Of a DNA stretch of 64,000 bases, positions 45,116 to 53,178 are shown one piece after another; position 1 is the stretch's first letter; each line of letters begins with the position of its first letter. The notes under the pieces were generated by a model. The model saw only the letters and a program-made list of their open reading frames with translations, had not been told where the DNA came from and ran no database searches. The position numbers and the translations under genes are program-made. Origin of the DNA: Fusobacterium naviforme (GTDB taxonomy: Bacteria; Bacillota; Clostridia; Lachnospirales; Lachnospiraceae); the NCBI GenBank assembly GCA_003014445.1, contig PYGH01000006.1, forward strand, positions 1 through 64,000. The letters are read 5' to 3'.

Positions 45116-45423
45116 TTAGCTTCTTGATTTTCTTTTGTTGCACAATATCCACAAGGCATTTCTACCAAAGTTCCTATCGAATTATCTAACTCAAATACAG
45201 ACTGTAAAGAAACTAATTTAGCGTCCTCTGCTTCGTGTGTTTTTCTGCATAAGAATTGCCACATACCATCATCTTCATCATGTGATACAAATAAAATTGG
45301 TTCTTCTCTATTTATTACATGACTACATACAATAGCTGCTGTATTTGGCTCATCATAAAAAGGAAATTTCTGCTCTACAATTTTAGCATTTTTATTCTTT
45401 TTTAATTTTTCAAATAGCCCCAT
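45094..45423 (-). CDS. DUF2185 (immunity-like) protein
   Basis: 109 aa. Core AAIVCSHVINREEPILFVSH and DDGMWQFLCRKTHEAEDAKL match DUF2185, a family listed among immunity proteins of polymorphic toxin systems. The ATG at 45423 is preferred over GTG 45438. First gene of the cassette; no toxin gene lies nearby. Confidence 0.72.
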   Translation of the reverse strand: MGLFEKLKKNKNAKIVEQKFPFYDEPNTAAIVCSHVINREEPILFVSHDEDDGMWQFLCRKTHEAEDAKLVSLQSVFELDNSIGTLVEMPCGYCATKENQEAKWIIREL

Positions 45424-45497
45424 AGCTAACACCTTCACAAATTCAAATTCGTTTCACTCTATATTTATAATATTGTACCATACATTTTCGACCAGTT

Positions 45498-46976
45498 TTA
45501 TACTTCTAACTCGTTTCGCTTTACTTGTGATAGTCGCTTTACTTGTGATAGTCGCTTTTCTTGTTCCTGTAACTGCCCTATACATGTTTTAACTCTTTCT
45601 GCCTTTTCAACTTCTTCTCGTATTTCTAATATTTGACTATATAGGCTCTTTTTCTCTTTCTTCAATGATGTAATTTCTGTTTTCCATTGGGAAATGTTTA
45701 AGGTCTTGCTTTCTCCTAAATGCTCTTTCAGATATTTTCTTGCACTCTCAAATAAAATAATCTCTGCCGTATGTTCGTTATAAAAATCTTCCTGTTTGCT
45801 TTTCTTTAACTCGGTATAAGCTTTGTAGATGTCTTTATGTTTCAAATATTCATCGGATTGGTCGATAAGTTGTACTCTGTCGTTTATTTTCTTCTCGGTA
45901 TCTTTTAAGGCTCTTGTAGTCTTGTAGTTCTTATCTCGTAATGCCGATATGCTTTCTTCCAGTTCCGATAGGGATGTGATGTTTTTCTCTTTTAGAAACT
46001 GATAAACTTCAATGTATTTTTCCAAGTCCGGATTATTACTATCTGCGTTTTGATTGATAAGATTTTCAAAAACAGATAGCAGATTTTCTTTTGGTAGGAG
46101 GGTGGACTTTGTATTTTGTATTTCTATCTTTTCTTCTTTTCCAATTCCCCTTATCCAATTTAGTAATGCCTTTATTCGTCTTGCGATTTCTCTTAAAATC
46201 ATATTTTGATGTTTGATTTCTCGATTGACATTTCCTCTGTCGGTGGCTATACCTTTCTTCTCCATTTGGGTTGCTGATACTCCTAAATGAATGGTCGGTA
46301 TTTGCTCTATGCCCTGTCTTTGATAAGAGCGGTGATCTACTTTTTCCTGTATGCTGTTTTCTTCAAGATATCTGTTTGTAATGTCTGCCCACGACTTTCT
46401 CCACTCCTCTGCTTTTTCTTGCTCATTCCAATCGATTGTATTGATTTTTCTTGTTTTGTAACTTCCGTTTTTGAGTTTTACTTTTTCTCCGTTTTCATCA
46501 AGGATATATTCCTTTTTTGATTTTGCTCCCCATGTTGTATCTTCGTTTAACGGTCGCATGGTTAGTAGGATATGAGCGTGTGGGTTTCCGTCATTTTTAT
46601 CGTGCAATGCAATATCGGTACACATACCTACTTTTACAAAATTTTCTTTTACATACTCCCGAACAAGCTCTATCTGTTTTTCTCGATTTAATTCTTTGGG
46701 TAAGGCTACTTCAATTTCTCTTGCAAGCTGTGAGTTTTTACTTTTTTCTATTTTTTCCACGCTATTCCATAATGTTCCCCTATCCGAAAACTCCTGTGGT
46801 GCGTTTTGTGGTAGTAGAATTTCTGTATATGCTATTCCGCCTTTTCTTGTAAAGTCATGGACTATACCGTCATATTCATTTTTTATCATTTCGCCACTTC
46901 GATAGGCGGAAGCTGCTACTGCACTTTTACCTTTGCCTCTTGAAATAATCTTTATACTAAGATGATATATCGCCAT
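45498..46976 (-). CDS. MobA/MobL-family relaxase of IME-C
   Basis: 492 aa; MAIYHLSIKIISRGKGKSAV, HUH motif DGNPHAHIL, coiled-coil tail with a short duplicated end (RLSQVK twice). Intact and very close to the IME-B enzyme. oriT core about 200 bases upstream (47174-47204). Confidence 0.92.
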   Translation of the reverse strand: MAIYHLSIKIISRGKGKSAVAASAYRSGEMIKNEYDGIVHDFTRKGGIAYTEILLPQNAPQEFSDRGTLWNSVEKIEKSKNSQLAREIEVALPKELNREKQIELVREYVKENFVKVGMCTDIALHDKNDGNPHAHILLTMRPLNEDTTWGAKSKKEYILDENGEKVKLKNGSYKTRKINTIDWNEQEKAEEWRKSWADITNRYLEENSIQEKVDHRSYQRQGIEQIPTIHLGVSATQMEKKGIATDRGNVNREIKHQNMILREIARRIKALLNWIRGIGKEEKIEIQNTKSTLLPKENLLSVFENLINQNADSNNPDLEKYIEVYQFLKEKNITSLSELEESISALRDKNYKTTRALKDTEKKINDRVQLIDQSDEYLKHKDIYKAYTELKKSKQEDFYNEHTAEIILFESARKYLKEHLGESKTLNISQWKTEITSLKKEKKSLYSQILEIREEVEKAERVKTCIGQLQEQEKRLSQVKRLSQVKRNELEV

Positions 46977-47040
46977 AAGAAAAAAACCTCCTCTCTTTTT
47001 TGATGTTGGTACGGTGACGATGATAAAGACTTACTAAAAA

Positions 47041-47063
47041 AATCGGATAGCTTTTATCCGATT
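47041..47063. repeat. hairpin between oriT and relaxase of IME-C
   Basis: AATCGGATA-gcttt-TATCCGATT with A/T runs outside, matching IME-B 35209-35232. Confidence 0.6.
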
Positions 47064-47173
47064 TCTTTTGGTAAGCACACAAGGGGTAGGAAATTTATTT
47101 TCGTAGGGGAGTGTAGCTCCCCTGTATCGGCGTTAGCTGATATGCCCTCTGCAAGAGCCTTCGGAGAACGCAC

Positions 47174-47204
47174 ACACCCTTTAGGGTGTATAAGTGCGCC
47201 CTTG
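47174..47204 (+). other. oriT core of IME-C (MOBQ type)
   Basis: ACACCC-TTTA-GGGTGT then ATAAGTGCGCCCTTG. The TAAGTGCGCCCT core is the same as the nic region known from pIP501/pGO1-type MOBQ origins. Additional hairpins lie to the left as in IME-B. Confidence 0.82.
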
Positions 47205-47215
47205 TAAACAAGAGA

Positions 47216-47536
47216 CTATTCCTCTGTGTTCATTTTTTCCTCTTGATTATTTGTATCTTGATTTTGACTTTCTTCTCTGCTCTCTATGATTTTCTTGATT
47301 TTTTGATTGACTGTTTCTTTGATATTTGGAAATGTGATTAGCTGATAAAATTCATCTTTTGTAAAGTCTTTGCTTTCGATAAAGACACTTTCAAAGACTG
47401 CTCCTTTTTCATAAAGCCGTCTATCTCTCTTTTTTCTCTCCTCCTGTTTCTGCTGACTGATGAGCTTTTTTCTTTTGTTTTGTAACTGCTTAATTTCTTC
47501 TTCTGCCATTAAAATTTTTTCGTCGATGTTTTTCAT
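47216..47536 (-). CDS. DUF3847-family mobilization accessory protein of IME-C
   Basis: 106 aa, coiled coil plus RLYEKGAVFESVFIESKDFT; homologue of IME-B 35386-35706. A terminator-like hairpin stands ahead at 47571-47604. No sigma-like gene is present in this element. Confidence 0.72.
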   Translation of the reverse strand: MKNIDEKILMAEEEIKQLQNKRKKLISQQKQEERKKRDRRLYEKGAVFESVFIESKDFTKDEFYQLITFPNIKETVNQKIKKIIESREESQNQDTNNQEEKMNTEE

Positions 47537-47570
47537 TTTCTGTTTTCCTCTCTTTCAAATTTTGAGCATA

Positions 47571-47604
47571 AGAAAAGACGATAGATGTTTTACTTTCTAT
47601 CGCC
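47571..47604 (-). terminator. terminator-like hairpin ahead of IME-C DUF3847 gene
   Basis: Minus strand: GGCGATAGA-aagtaaaaca-TCTATCGTC then TTTTCTT. Confidence 0.65.
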
Positions 47605-47696
47605 CTATATCTTTAATGTTCAGTTTTATTCAGCTCGACAAACTGGGATTTAGTTAAAATAATGTCTCGTTCCTTTATAATCTATATAGGATAATT

Positions 47697-48338
47697 TCAC
47701 TCCAACCAAGTAAGAACTTCCCTGTGATATAGAATAAAGTAAAATACTAAGAAACTTATGATGATAGAAAACAAGTACACATAGCGATTTTTCACTTTAT
47801 TGAAAAACAATACTCCAAAAGCAATAGTTCCAATTCCATCCATTAGTAACTGAAACAAAAAAGTATGTGTCATGTGAAATTTTATTGCTATAGCTACCGT
47901 CTCTGAAAATAATGCTCCTACCGGCAATGAATATAAAACAGAGTTATAAAATTCATTTTTATTCCAATAATAAAGGATAAACGCTGCGATCGCACATGGT
48001 ATGGATAAAATCGTAAACATTATAAATAAAGAAAAACGAAATCTATCCGAAAACATTGGAATAAACATACCAAGAATAACCTGCAATCCATAAAAACTCA
48101 ATGTCATTCCAAACATATATAAGAATGAGCTAATTCCTGCACACTTATTCGATGAACTCTTTACCACTATTATAGTATTTGAAATCATCCAAAATCCTAA
48201 TAGCGTTTGAATAGAAGACCAACTCCATAAAGTATCTAATGAACAGTAATCTAACAATCGAGTAATACATCCCACCAATATTCCAATTAAAAATATTTTT
48301 ATATATGATTTTCCATCATCTTTTAACTCCCTTATCAT
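47697..48338 (-). CDS. multi-pass membrane protein (DUF6518-like)
   Basis: 213 aa with about six hydrophobic segments, starting with FLIGILVGCITRLLDYCS and ending in YLFSIIISFLVFYFILYH. Resembles DUF6518-type proteins; no function known. Placed between recombinase and DUF3847, where IME-A and IME-B keep cargo. The ribosome site is weak. Confidence 0.5.
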   Translation of the reverse strand: MIRELKDDGKSYIKIFLIGILVGCITRLLDYCSLDTLWSWSSIQTLLGFWMISNTIIVVKSSSNKCAGISSFLYMFGMTLSFYGLQVILGMFIPMFSDRFRFSLFIMFTILSIPCAIAAFILYYWNKNEFYNSVLYSLPVGALFSETVAIAIKFHMTHTFLFQLLMDGIGTIAFGVLFFNKVKNRYVYLFSIIISFLVFYFILYHREVLTWLE

Positions 48339-48391
48339 TACATTCTATCTCCATCATAAATTCAAATTTATCCAACTATATTATACCATTT

Positions 48392-50062
48392 TTAAGCCAT
48401 TTTTTCTATATTGGCTTTTTGTGGTACTTGACAGTTGCCTATAAAGTTAAAATACACATCAACTTGCTGTTTTCTATCTTTCCCTTTTCTTCCCCCTGTC
48501 GCTTCATGAACTACAACTTTTTCTATATACTCATTTATCATTGGTACTGTCAGTTCTTCAATATCGGTATATTTCTCTATCATTTTTAGGAATTTATCGG
48601 TGTCAACTTTTCTCTGATGATAGCTCTCTATTTCCTCTTCAAAATACTGTATTTGCTTTTCTAAGTCTTGTTGCTCTGTATCATAGGTATTAAATAATCT
48701 GTCAAAATGTTTTACGGGAATTTTTCCAAGTGCGTGGTCTTCATATAGTTTTGTAATAAGGGTGGTTAGTTCTGCATTTCTTGATGACAACTTTTCTAAT
48801 TTTTCTTTATCTCCTTGATACTTTTCTTCTCTTTTTTCATCAGATAACTTATTCATCACTTTTAGAAATTCTTGCTTTTCTTCTTTTGCGAAATCGGTTA
48901 TTTCTTTGATTGATTTTAAGAGAATTTCATTCACTGTTTTTACTTTGATGTAGTGCATACTGCAAGTGCCTTTTCTGTGTCTGTAATGTTGACATACAAA
49001 AGAGTAATCACTATCGTATTTCTTTTCTTTATGTTCTGCCGGCTCTCTGTAGCTTAATTTACCTCCACAATCTGAACAGATTAAAAGCCCTGTAAATGGG
49101 TGTGAGGTTGTCCCGTACTTCGGACTTCTTCTTACTGTTTTTCTTAGCCTTTGGGCGTTATTCCATGTTTCTTCATCAATGATGGCTTCATGGGTATTTT
49201 TGAAGATAATGAGTTCATCTTCTTTCGCCTTTCTGCGTTTCTTAGTTTTGTAATCAACGCATATTGTTTTACCAAGAACAGTATGACCCATATATTCTCT
49301 TTTTTCTAAGATATAGCCTATTGTGGTCGGTGTCCAAAAATACGGGTCTTCTATTCCTCTTTTCTTAGAACTATGGTTATTTTCAGGATAATGTATTTCT
49401 GCATAGGCTGATGGAATAAGGACTTTATCTTTGGTTAGTATATCTGCTATCTGTGTTACTCCATATCCCTCTATAACAAGATGGTAAATGCGTTTTACGA
49501 CCTTTGCACTCTCTTTATCGACAAGTAACTGCTGTTTGTTCTTAGGGTTTCTATAATAGCCGTATGGAACGCTTGGAGATACTCTTTTACCTTCTTCCAT
49601 TCTTGCTCTGAAGATAGACTGTATTTTTCTTGAGGTATCTCTTGCATACCATTCATTCATAATATTTAGAAATGGGGTAAAGTCGCTTTCTGCTTGTTTT
49701 TCGCTATCTATTCCGTTATTGATGGCAATAAATCTTACACCCTTTTCTTTGAAAAGTATTTCGGTATAAAAACCTACTTTGAGATAATCTCTACCAAACC
49801 TACTCATATCTTTTACTATCACAGTAGATACTTTGTTTTCTTCTACTGCTTTTATCATCTTTTGAAATCCCTCTCTATCAAAGGTTGTTCCGCTTACTCC
49901 ATCATCAGTATAGTGATAAATATTTATAAAGCCGTTTCTTTTGGCATAGCTTTCAAGTAGCTGCTTTTGATTGGTGATGGAATTACTTTCTCCTTGCATT
50001 TCATCATCACGACTTAAACGCTCATAAAGGGCTGTTTGTCCTGTTCTTTTCGTATTTGACAT
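48392..50062 (-). CDS. large serine recombinase of IME-C
   Basis: 556 aa from [20 protein letters not shown] (ATG 50062, GGAAAGGAGG upstream); the longer frame to 50167 reads through traG sequence. Catalytic Ser17, [14 protein letters not shown], zinc ribbon CSDCGGKLSYREPAEHKEKK, YFNFIGNCQV end. Differs from the IME-B enzyme in only scattered residues. Confidence 0.92.
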   Translation of the reverse strand: MSNTKRTGQTALYERLSRDDEMQGESNSITNQKQLLESYAKRNGFINIYHYTDDGVSGTTFDREGFQKMIKAVEENKVSTVIVKDMSRFGRDYLKVGFYTEILFKEKGVRFIAINNGIDSEKQAESDFTPFLNIMNEWYARDTSRKIQSIFRARMEEGKRVSPSVPYGYYRNPKNKQQLLVDKESAKVVKRIYHLVIEGYGVTQIADILTKDKVLIPSAYAEIHYPENNHSSKKRGIEDPYFWTPTTIGYILEKREYMGHTVLGKTICVDYKTKKRRKAKEDELIIFKNTHEAIIDEETWNNAQRLRKTVRRSPKYGTTSHPFTGLLICSDCGGKLSYREPAEHKEKKYDSDYSFVCQHYRHRKGTCSMHYIKVKTVNEILLKSIKEITDFAKEEKQEFLKVMNKLSDEKREEKYQGDKEKLEKLSSRNAELTTLITKLYEDHALGKIPVKHFDRLFNTYDTEQQDLEKQIQYFEEEIESYHQRKVDTDKFLKMIEKYTDIEELTVPMINEYIEKVVVHEATGGRKGKDRKQQVDVYFNFIGNCQVPQKANIEKMA

Positions 50063-50116
50063 GAGAATTACCTCCTTTCCAAGTCTTATTATTTTCTCTG
50101 TCCCTATGAGGTTAAT

Positions 50117-50664
50117 CCTTTCGGATCCGTCACCACAAAAGAGACAGGATATTTTTTTGAGCAGCACTGAAGAAGGTTCGGTTTCAGGACGAACCTTGTT
50201 TTACCTGATCCCGAGCCACCGACGACAAGAATATTCTTGTTTCTCGAGTACTTCGGGACCGGAGGGCGGCTGCTCATCGTGAGCCGCTCTGACTGAGACA
50301 GAATCACGTTGTTTTCAAAATCCGGATCCTCGAATGGCTCGATGTCGGCATGAGTTCCCCAGCGGGCACTGCCATATTCTTCGTTCTGCCGGAACTTCTT
50401 CGCATTCTTGCCTTTCATAAAAACTGCCAGCCGCAGTGCCGCTCCACAGACAATACCAACGATCAGATCTGACGGATAGAGGCTGGGAAGCAGATTTTGA
50501 AATGCCGTATGCAGTGTTCCGCTCTGAAAAACATCCTGTAGTTTCTCCGATGCATTGATACCCTCTGCCAGTCTCCATGCCTCGCCAAGGTTTGTGCAGA
50601 GCAGGCCAACGATAATGTAAGGAAGGCAGAGAATCAGCGTTTTCTTCCACTTACTGCCATTCAA
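50117..50664 (-). pseudogene. traG: traG/virD4 coupling protein, N-terminal fragment
   Basis: TTG start at 50664 with GGGAGG seven bases upstream. Two membrane helices (LILCLPYIIVGLLCTNLG; LIVGIVCGAALRLAVFM), then RWGTHADIEPFED and Walker A near 146-155 (VVGGSGSGKTRF), ending VTDPKG at the IME-C junction; the frame then reads LTS and stops. With 31816-32243 and 15827-16630 it makes 591 aa, a normal VirD4 length for this ICE family. Confidence 0.93.
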
Positions 50665-50724
50665 TCAAAATCCTCCCTTCCTGTAATGCCGGATGTTCAC
50701 CTGGCAGAGGTGCTTCAGAAAAAT

Positions 50725-51249
50725 TCATCGCACTTCCTCCTTCCTCTTCTCGACCTCTTTTCTCGGAGCTGACAGGACCATTGATTTCAACTTCTTCAGA
50801 GCCGCAAGAAGGCTCGGCTTTTCTCTGCCGATCTCATTCTTCCGCTTCATGCACTTCGCGGAATACTCATTCATAACTTTTTCAATCGTGTCAGCATCTC
50901 TTGCCTTGAAGAAAACCGTGTATTTCGGCGGGTCCAGATATTTGCTCTTTACAACGGCAAAGTCCATGCCGTAGCGCCTTGCGATTGGCTTGAAATCGCC
51001 GATGCCAAGCTCCGCGATGTCGATGTTTTTTGCTCCCTCGTCTTTTTTCAGGAGCTCCTTGACGGACATCTCTTTGCCCGGTCCATTCAGCGTCTCCACT
51101 ACTTTCCCCGGCGCTGTTTTCATAAGTTCAATCAGTTTCAGCAGGGCCTTCTCGTCCATCTGCACGGCCCTCCGGATAAAATACTGACCTGCCTGTTTCA
51201 ACGGTCTTGCCGCAATTTCAACTGTTTCTCTTGCAACCTCTTCATTCAT
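50725..51249 (-). CDS. PcfB-family (DUF3801) conjugation accessory protein
   Basis: 174 aa from MNEEVARETVEIAARPLKQA (ATG 51249, AAGGAGGTGAT upstream). Family core FKPIARRYGMDFAVVKSKYL and YTVFFKARDADTIEKVMNEY. PcfB works with the coupling protein and relaxase at the channel entrance in enterococcal plasmid pCF10; directly ahead of traG here. Confidence 0.82.
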   Translation of the reverse strand: MNEEVARETVEIAARPLKQAGQYFIRRAVQMDEKALLKLIELMKTAPGKVVETLNGPGKEMSVKELLKKDEGAKNIDIAELGIGDFKPIARRYGMDFAVVKSKYLDPPKYTVFFKARDADTIEKVMNEYSAKCMKRKNEIGREKPSLLAALKKLKSMVLSAPRKEVEKRKEEVR

Positions 51250-51350
51250 CAATGCGATCACCTCCTTCCCGGCAGCTTCCTTTGCTTCTCTTCAAAGTCT
51301 CCATATCCGATGACCCACTGGTGCCACTTTCAGGAATCAGCGGCAGCCGC

Positions 51351-51683
51351 TTACACATAGCCGATCACGCCATTTAGCGTTGTGACGATGACCTTTGCCT
51401 TTCTTGCGATGGCGATGTCGTCTCTTACTTCCTCATTCCGCGCATCCCCGCAGATCACAAGAAAACGCGAGCGCCGAAGCATATCCTCCGACATCTCGCG
51501 CTTTCTCTTGTGTGCATCCTCCACATCCGCCGGAAAAATCCCGTCAAAAACCAGAATCGGACACAGGGGAAGATATCCTTCCTTGACCAGCGCGGTGCAG
51601 TATTTCACCGCATCATCCTTCGCAACCACCGGATTATCATTCCACGCTGCTGTGACATAAGCTCTAGGTATGGTTCTGCTCAC
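51351..51683 (-). CDS. DUF7768/DUF4406-like nucleoside deoxyribosyltransferase-fold protein
   Basis: 110 aa; AYVTAAWNDNPVVAKDDAVK, GYLPLCPILVFDGIFP, and RSRFLVICGDARNEEVRDDI follow the short Rossmann-like fold of such proteins. Common in Tn1549-type ICEs next to pcfB; no demonstrated function. Confidence 0.68.
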   Translation of the reverse strand: MSRTIPRAYVTAAWNDNPVVAKDDAVKYCTALVKEGYLPLCPILVFDGIFPADVEDAHKRKREMSEDMLRRSRFLVICGDARNEEVRDDIAIARKAKVIVTTLNGVIGYV

Positions 51684-51694
51684 TTTTTCGCCTC

Positions 51695-52105
51695 CTACTC
51701 GATCCGCAGTGCATCGAACACTTCATCCCCGTTCCGGAATTCCTCCATTTTTCCAGCCAGGATCAAGAACAGCCGTCCAAGATCCCGGTCAGAAAGCGGG
51801 AACATGCGCTGCCCTTCCATTTTCATAACCAAAAAGCTGCCCACAAGAAAGATATTTCCGTCCATCCGGAATGTCTTTTCCACATTGTAGACGACAGCAA
51901 AATTCTCCTCGCCAACCAGCATTGTCGCCGAGCAACCCTGCATGGATTCCATAATGCTCCCGGCTTCCTTCATGGAAACCTTACGATACCGGCCATTCGT
52001 TCCAATAATAACGGCATGGCGGCTCAGTCTGTCCAGATCTTCTCTGGTAGAAACCATGCCATCCTTCAGTGGATCCAAATTGGTTTCAAAGTGTATGTCC
52101 TTCAT
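51695..52105 (-). CDS. conserved ICE protein of 136 aa, unknown function
   Basis: ATG at 52105 (AAAGGAGGCAATACAAG upstream) inside the repA end. Reads MKDIHFETNLDPLKDGMVST, contains GRYRKVSMKEAGSIMESMQG and FLVMKMEGQRMFPLSDRDLG. Soluble; not recognised. Confidence 0.6.
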   Translation of the reverse strand: MKDIHFETNLDPLKDGMVSTREDLDRLSRHAVIIGTNGRYRKVSMKEAGSIMESMQGCSATMLVGEENFAVVYNVEKTFRMDGNIFLVGSFLVMKMEGQRMFPLSDRDLGRLFLILAGKMEEFRNGDEVFDALRIE

Positions 52106-52994
52106 CTTGTATTGCCTCCTTTTTATCCTCTGGGTAGGCGAAATCGTGCCTGACCGCCTGTCTGTAATAGCTGTCAATGGTGCAGGGCGCATTATAGAGA
52201 GCGGCAATGATATACTGGCGGATATTTCGGATGTCTGTCGTTGTCTTTTGCAGCTGCTCCATGACATATTCGATATGGTCAAAACGAAGCTTCATAAAAC
52301 GACTCTTCACAACGCCTGCCGGGAAATTTTCTCCCTGCACTCGGATGGTCTTTTTCCCGCTGCAGACCACGTCGAGGATCAGCTCCTCGATCCCGTCCAA
52401 TGTCTCCCGGTCATAGGGATAGCGCTCTTTCAGATCTTCAATAGCCAGCTTTTCCCGAAAGTACTCCCGATACTGCTCTCTCGCATCGTCATCGCATCCC
52501 ATCCCTGATAAGATTCGATTCGTCTCATTCATATCTGTATAGTTCTTCTCAGTATTATTTGCCTTTGATATTCGAAGTCCCTGAACTTTGGTTTTGGAAG
52601 TTTCGGAACTATGATTATCAAAGTCCTTGTGCTTTGATTTTCGAAGCGGCGGAAGAAAGTTCTTCACATAGATCCGGGACGGGCGGCCCTGTCCCTGTCT
52701 GACGCGTTCAATAAGTCCGTATTTTTCCAGTTCTCCGAGAAGTTTTACCGCCTTTTGCACCGCGCATCCGACATCCCCCATGATGCTGTTCAGCGTGTAA
52801 TAGATATAAATTCTGCCTGTCGCGTCCACCCATCGGTTCTTTCTCGACAAAGATACGCGATCCAGGCAGAGTCCATAGAGGATCTTGGCGTCCCCGGAGA
52901 GTCCGTCAAATGTTTTCTCCGTCATAAGTGCCTTCGGGATCCGATAAAATGAGAACTGCTCCGACTGCTCCTCATAAAAGTAGTCGTACGGCAA
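52086..52994 (-). CDS. repA: RepA-type replication initiator (RepA_N / DUF6017)
   Basis: 302 aa. N-terminal winged helix YRIPKALMTEKTFDGLSGDA, ILYGLCLDRVSLSRKNRWVD, then a helical C-terminal part (YDRETLDGIEELILDVVCSG) like DUF6017. Start TTG at 52994 with AAGGAG ten bases before. ICEs of this family carry this gene, and it suggests autonomous replication after excision. Confidence 0.83.
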   Translation of the reverse strand: MPYDYFYEEQSEQFSFYRIPKALMTEKTFDGLSGDAKILYGLCLDRVSLSRKNRWVDATGRIYIYYTLNSIMGDVGCAVQKAVKLLGELEKYGLIERVRQGQGRPSRIYVKNFLPPLRKSKHKDFDNHSSETSKTKVQGLRISKANNTEKNYTDMNETNRILSGMGCDDDAREQYREYFREKLAIEDLKERYPYDRETLDGIEELILDVVCSGKKTIRVQGENFPAGVVKSRFMKLRFDHIEYVMEQLQKTTTDIRNIRQYIIAALYNAPCTIDSYYRQAVRHDFAYPEDKKEAIQDEGHTL

Positions 52995-52998
52995 AGCT

Positions 52999-53178
52999 TT
53001 ACTGCTCCTTCCTGTTTTTTCGATGTTCCTCCAGAATCTTCTTCATACAGGGAAAGCAGAAGGGATGTCCATGTCCGTAACAGCAGGGATGACCGCAGTT
53101 GACCGGATAAGGTTCCGGCTGCGGATATTTCTTCGGCGGAGTTTTCTGCAGGGTTTCAATTGCAATCGCCTCATTCAT
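52999..53178 (-). CDS. 59-aa Cys/His-rich protein
   Basis: ATG at 53178 overlaps the stop of the HTH-DUF5688 gene (ATGA). Reads MNEAIAIETLQKTPPKKYPQ and a Cys/His cluster (NCGHPCCYGHGHPFCFPC), a probable zinc-binding knuckle. Ends just before repA, supplying its ribosome site. Below the usual length cut-off. Not recognised. Confidence 0.65.
   Translation of the reverse strand: MNEAIAIETLQKTPPKKYPQPEPYPVNCGHPCCYGHGHPFCFPCMKKILEEHRKNRKEQ

Larger units (their letters stand above)
41963..50118 (-). mobile_element. IME-C: chimeric serine-recombinase element between DPKG and W-GTHAD sites of traG
   Basis: About 8.2 kb, AT-rich. Recombinase end GGATTAACCTCATAGGGACA at the DPKG site, like IME-B; other end GGTACTTGACAAAACGCTTC then ATGG at an earlier traG site (W|GTHAD). 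It has the TTGACAA end motif but no tnpW. Contents: recombinase, DUF6518-like membrane protein, DUF3847, oriT, relaxase, immunity-like cassette, broken second relaxase, two membrane proteins. Confidence 0.85.
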
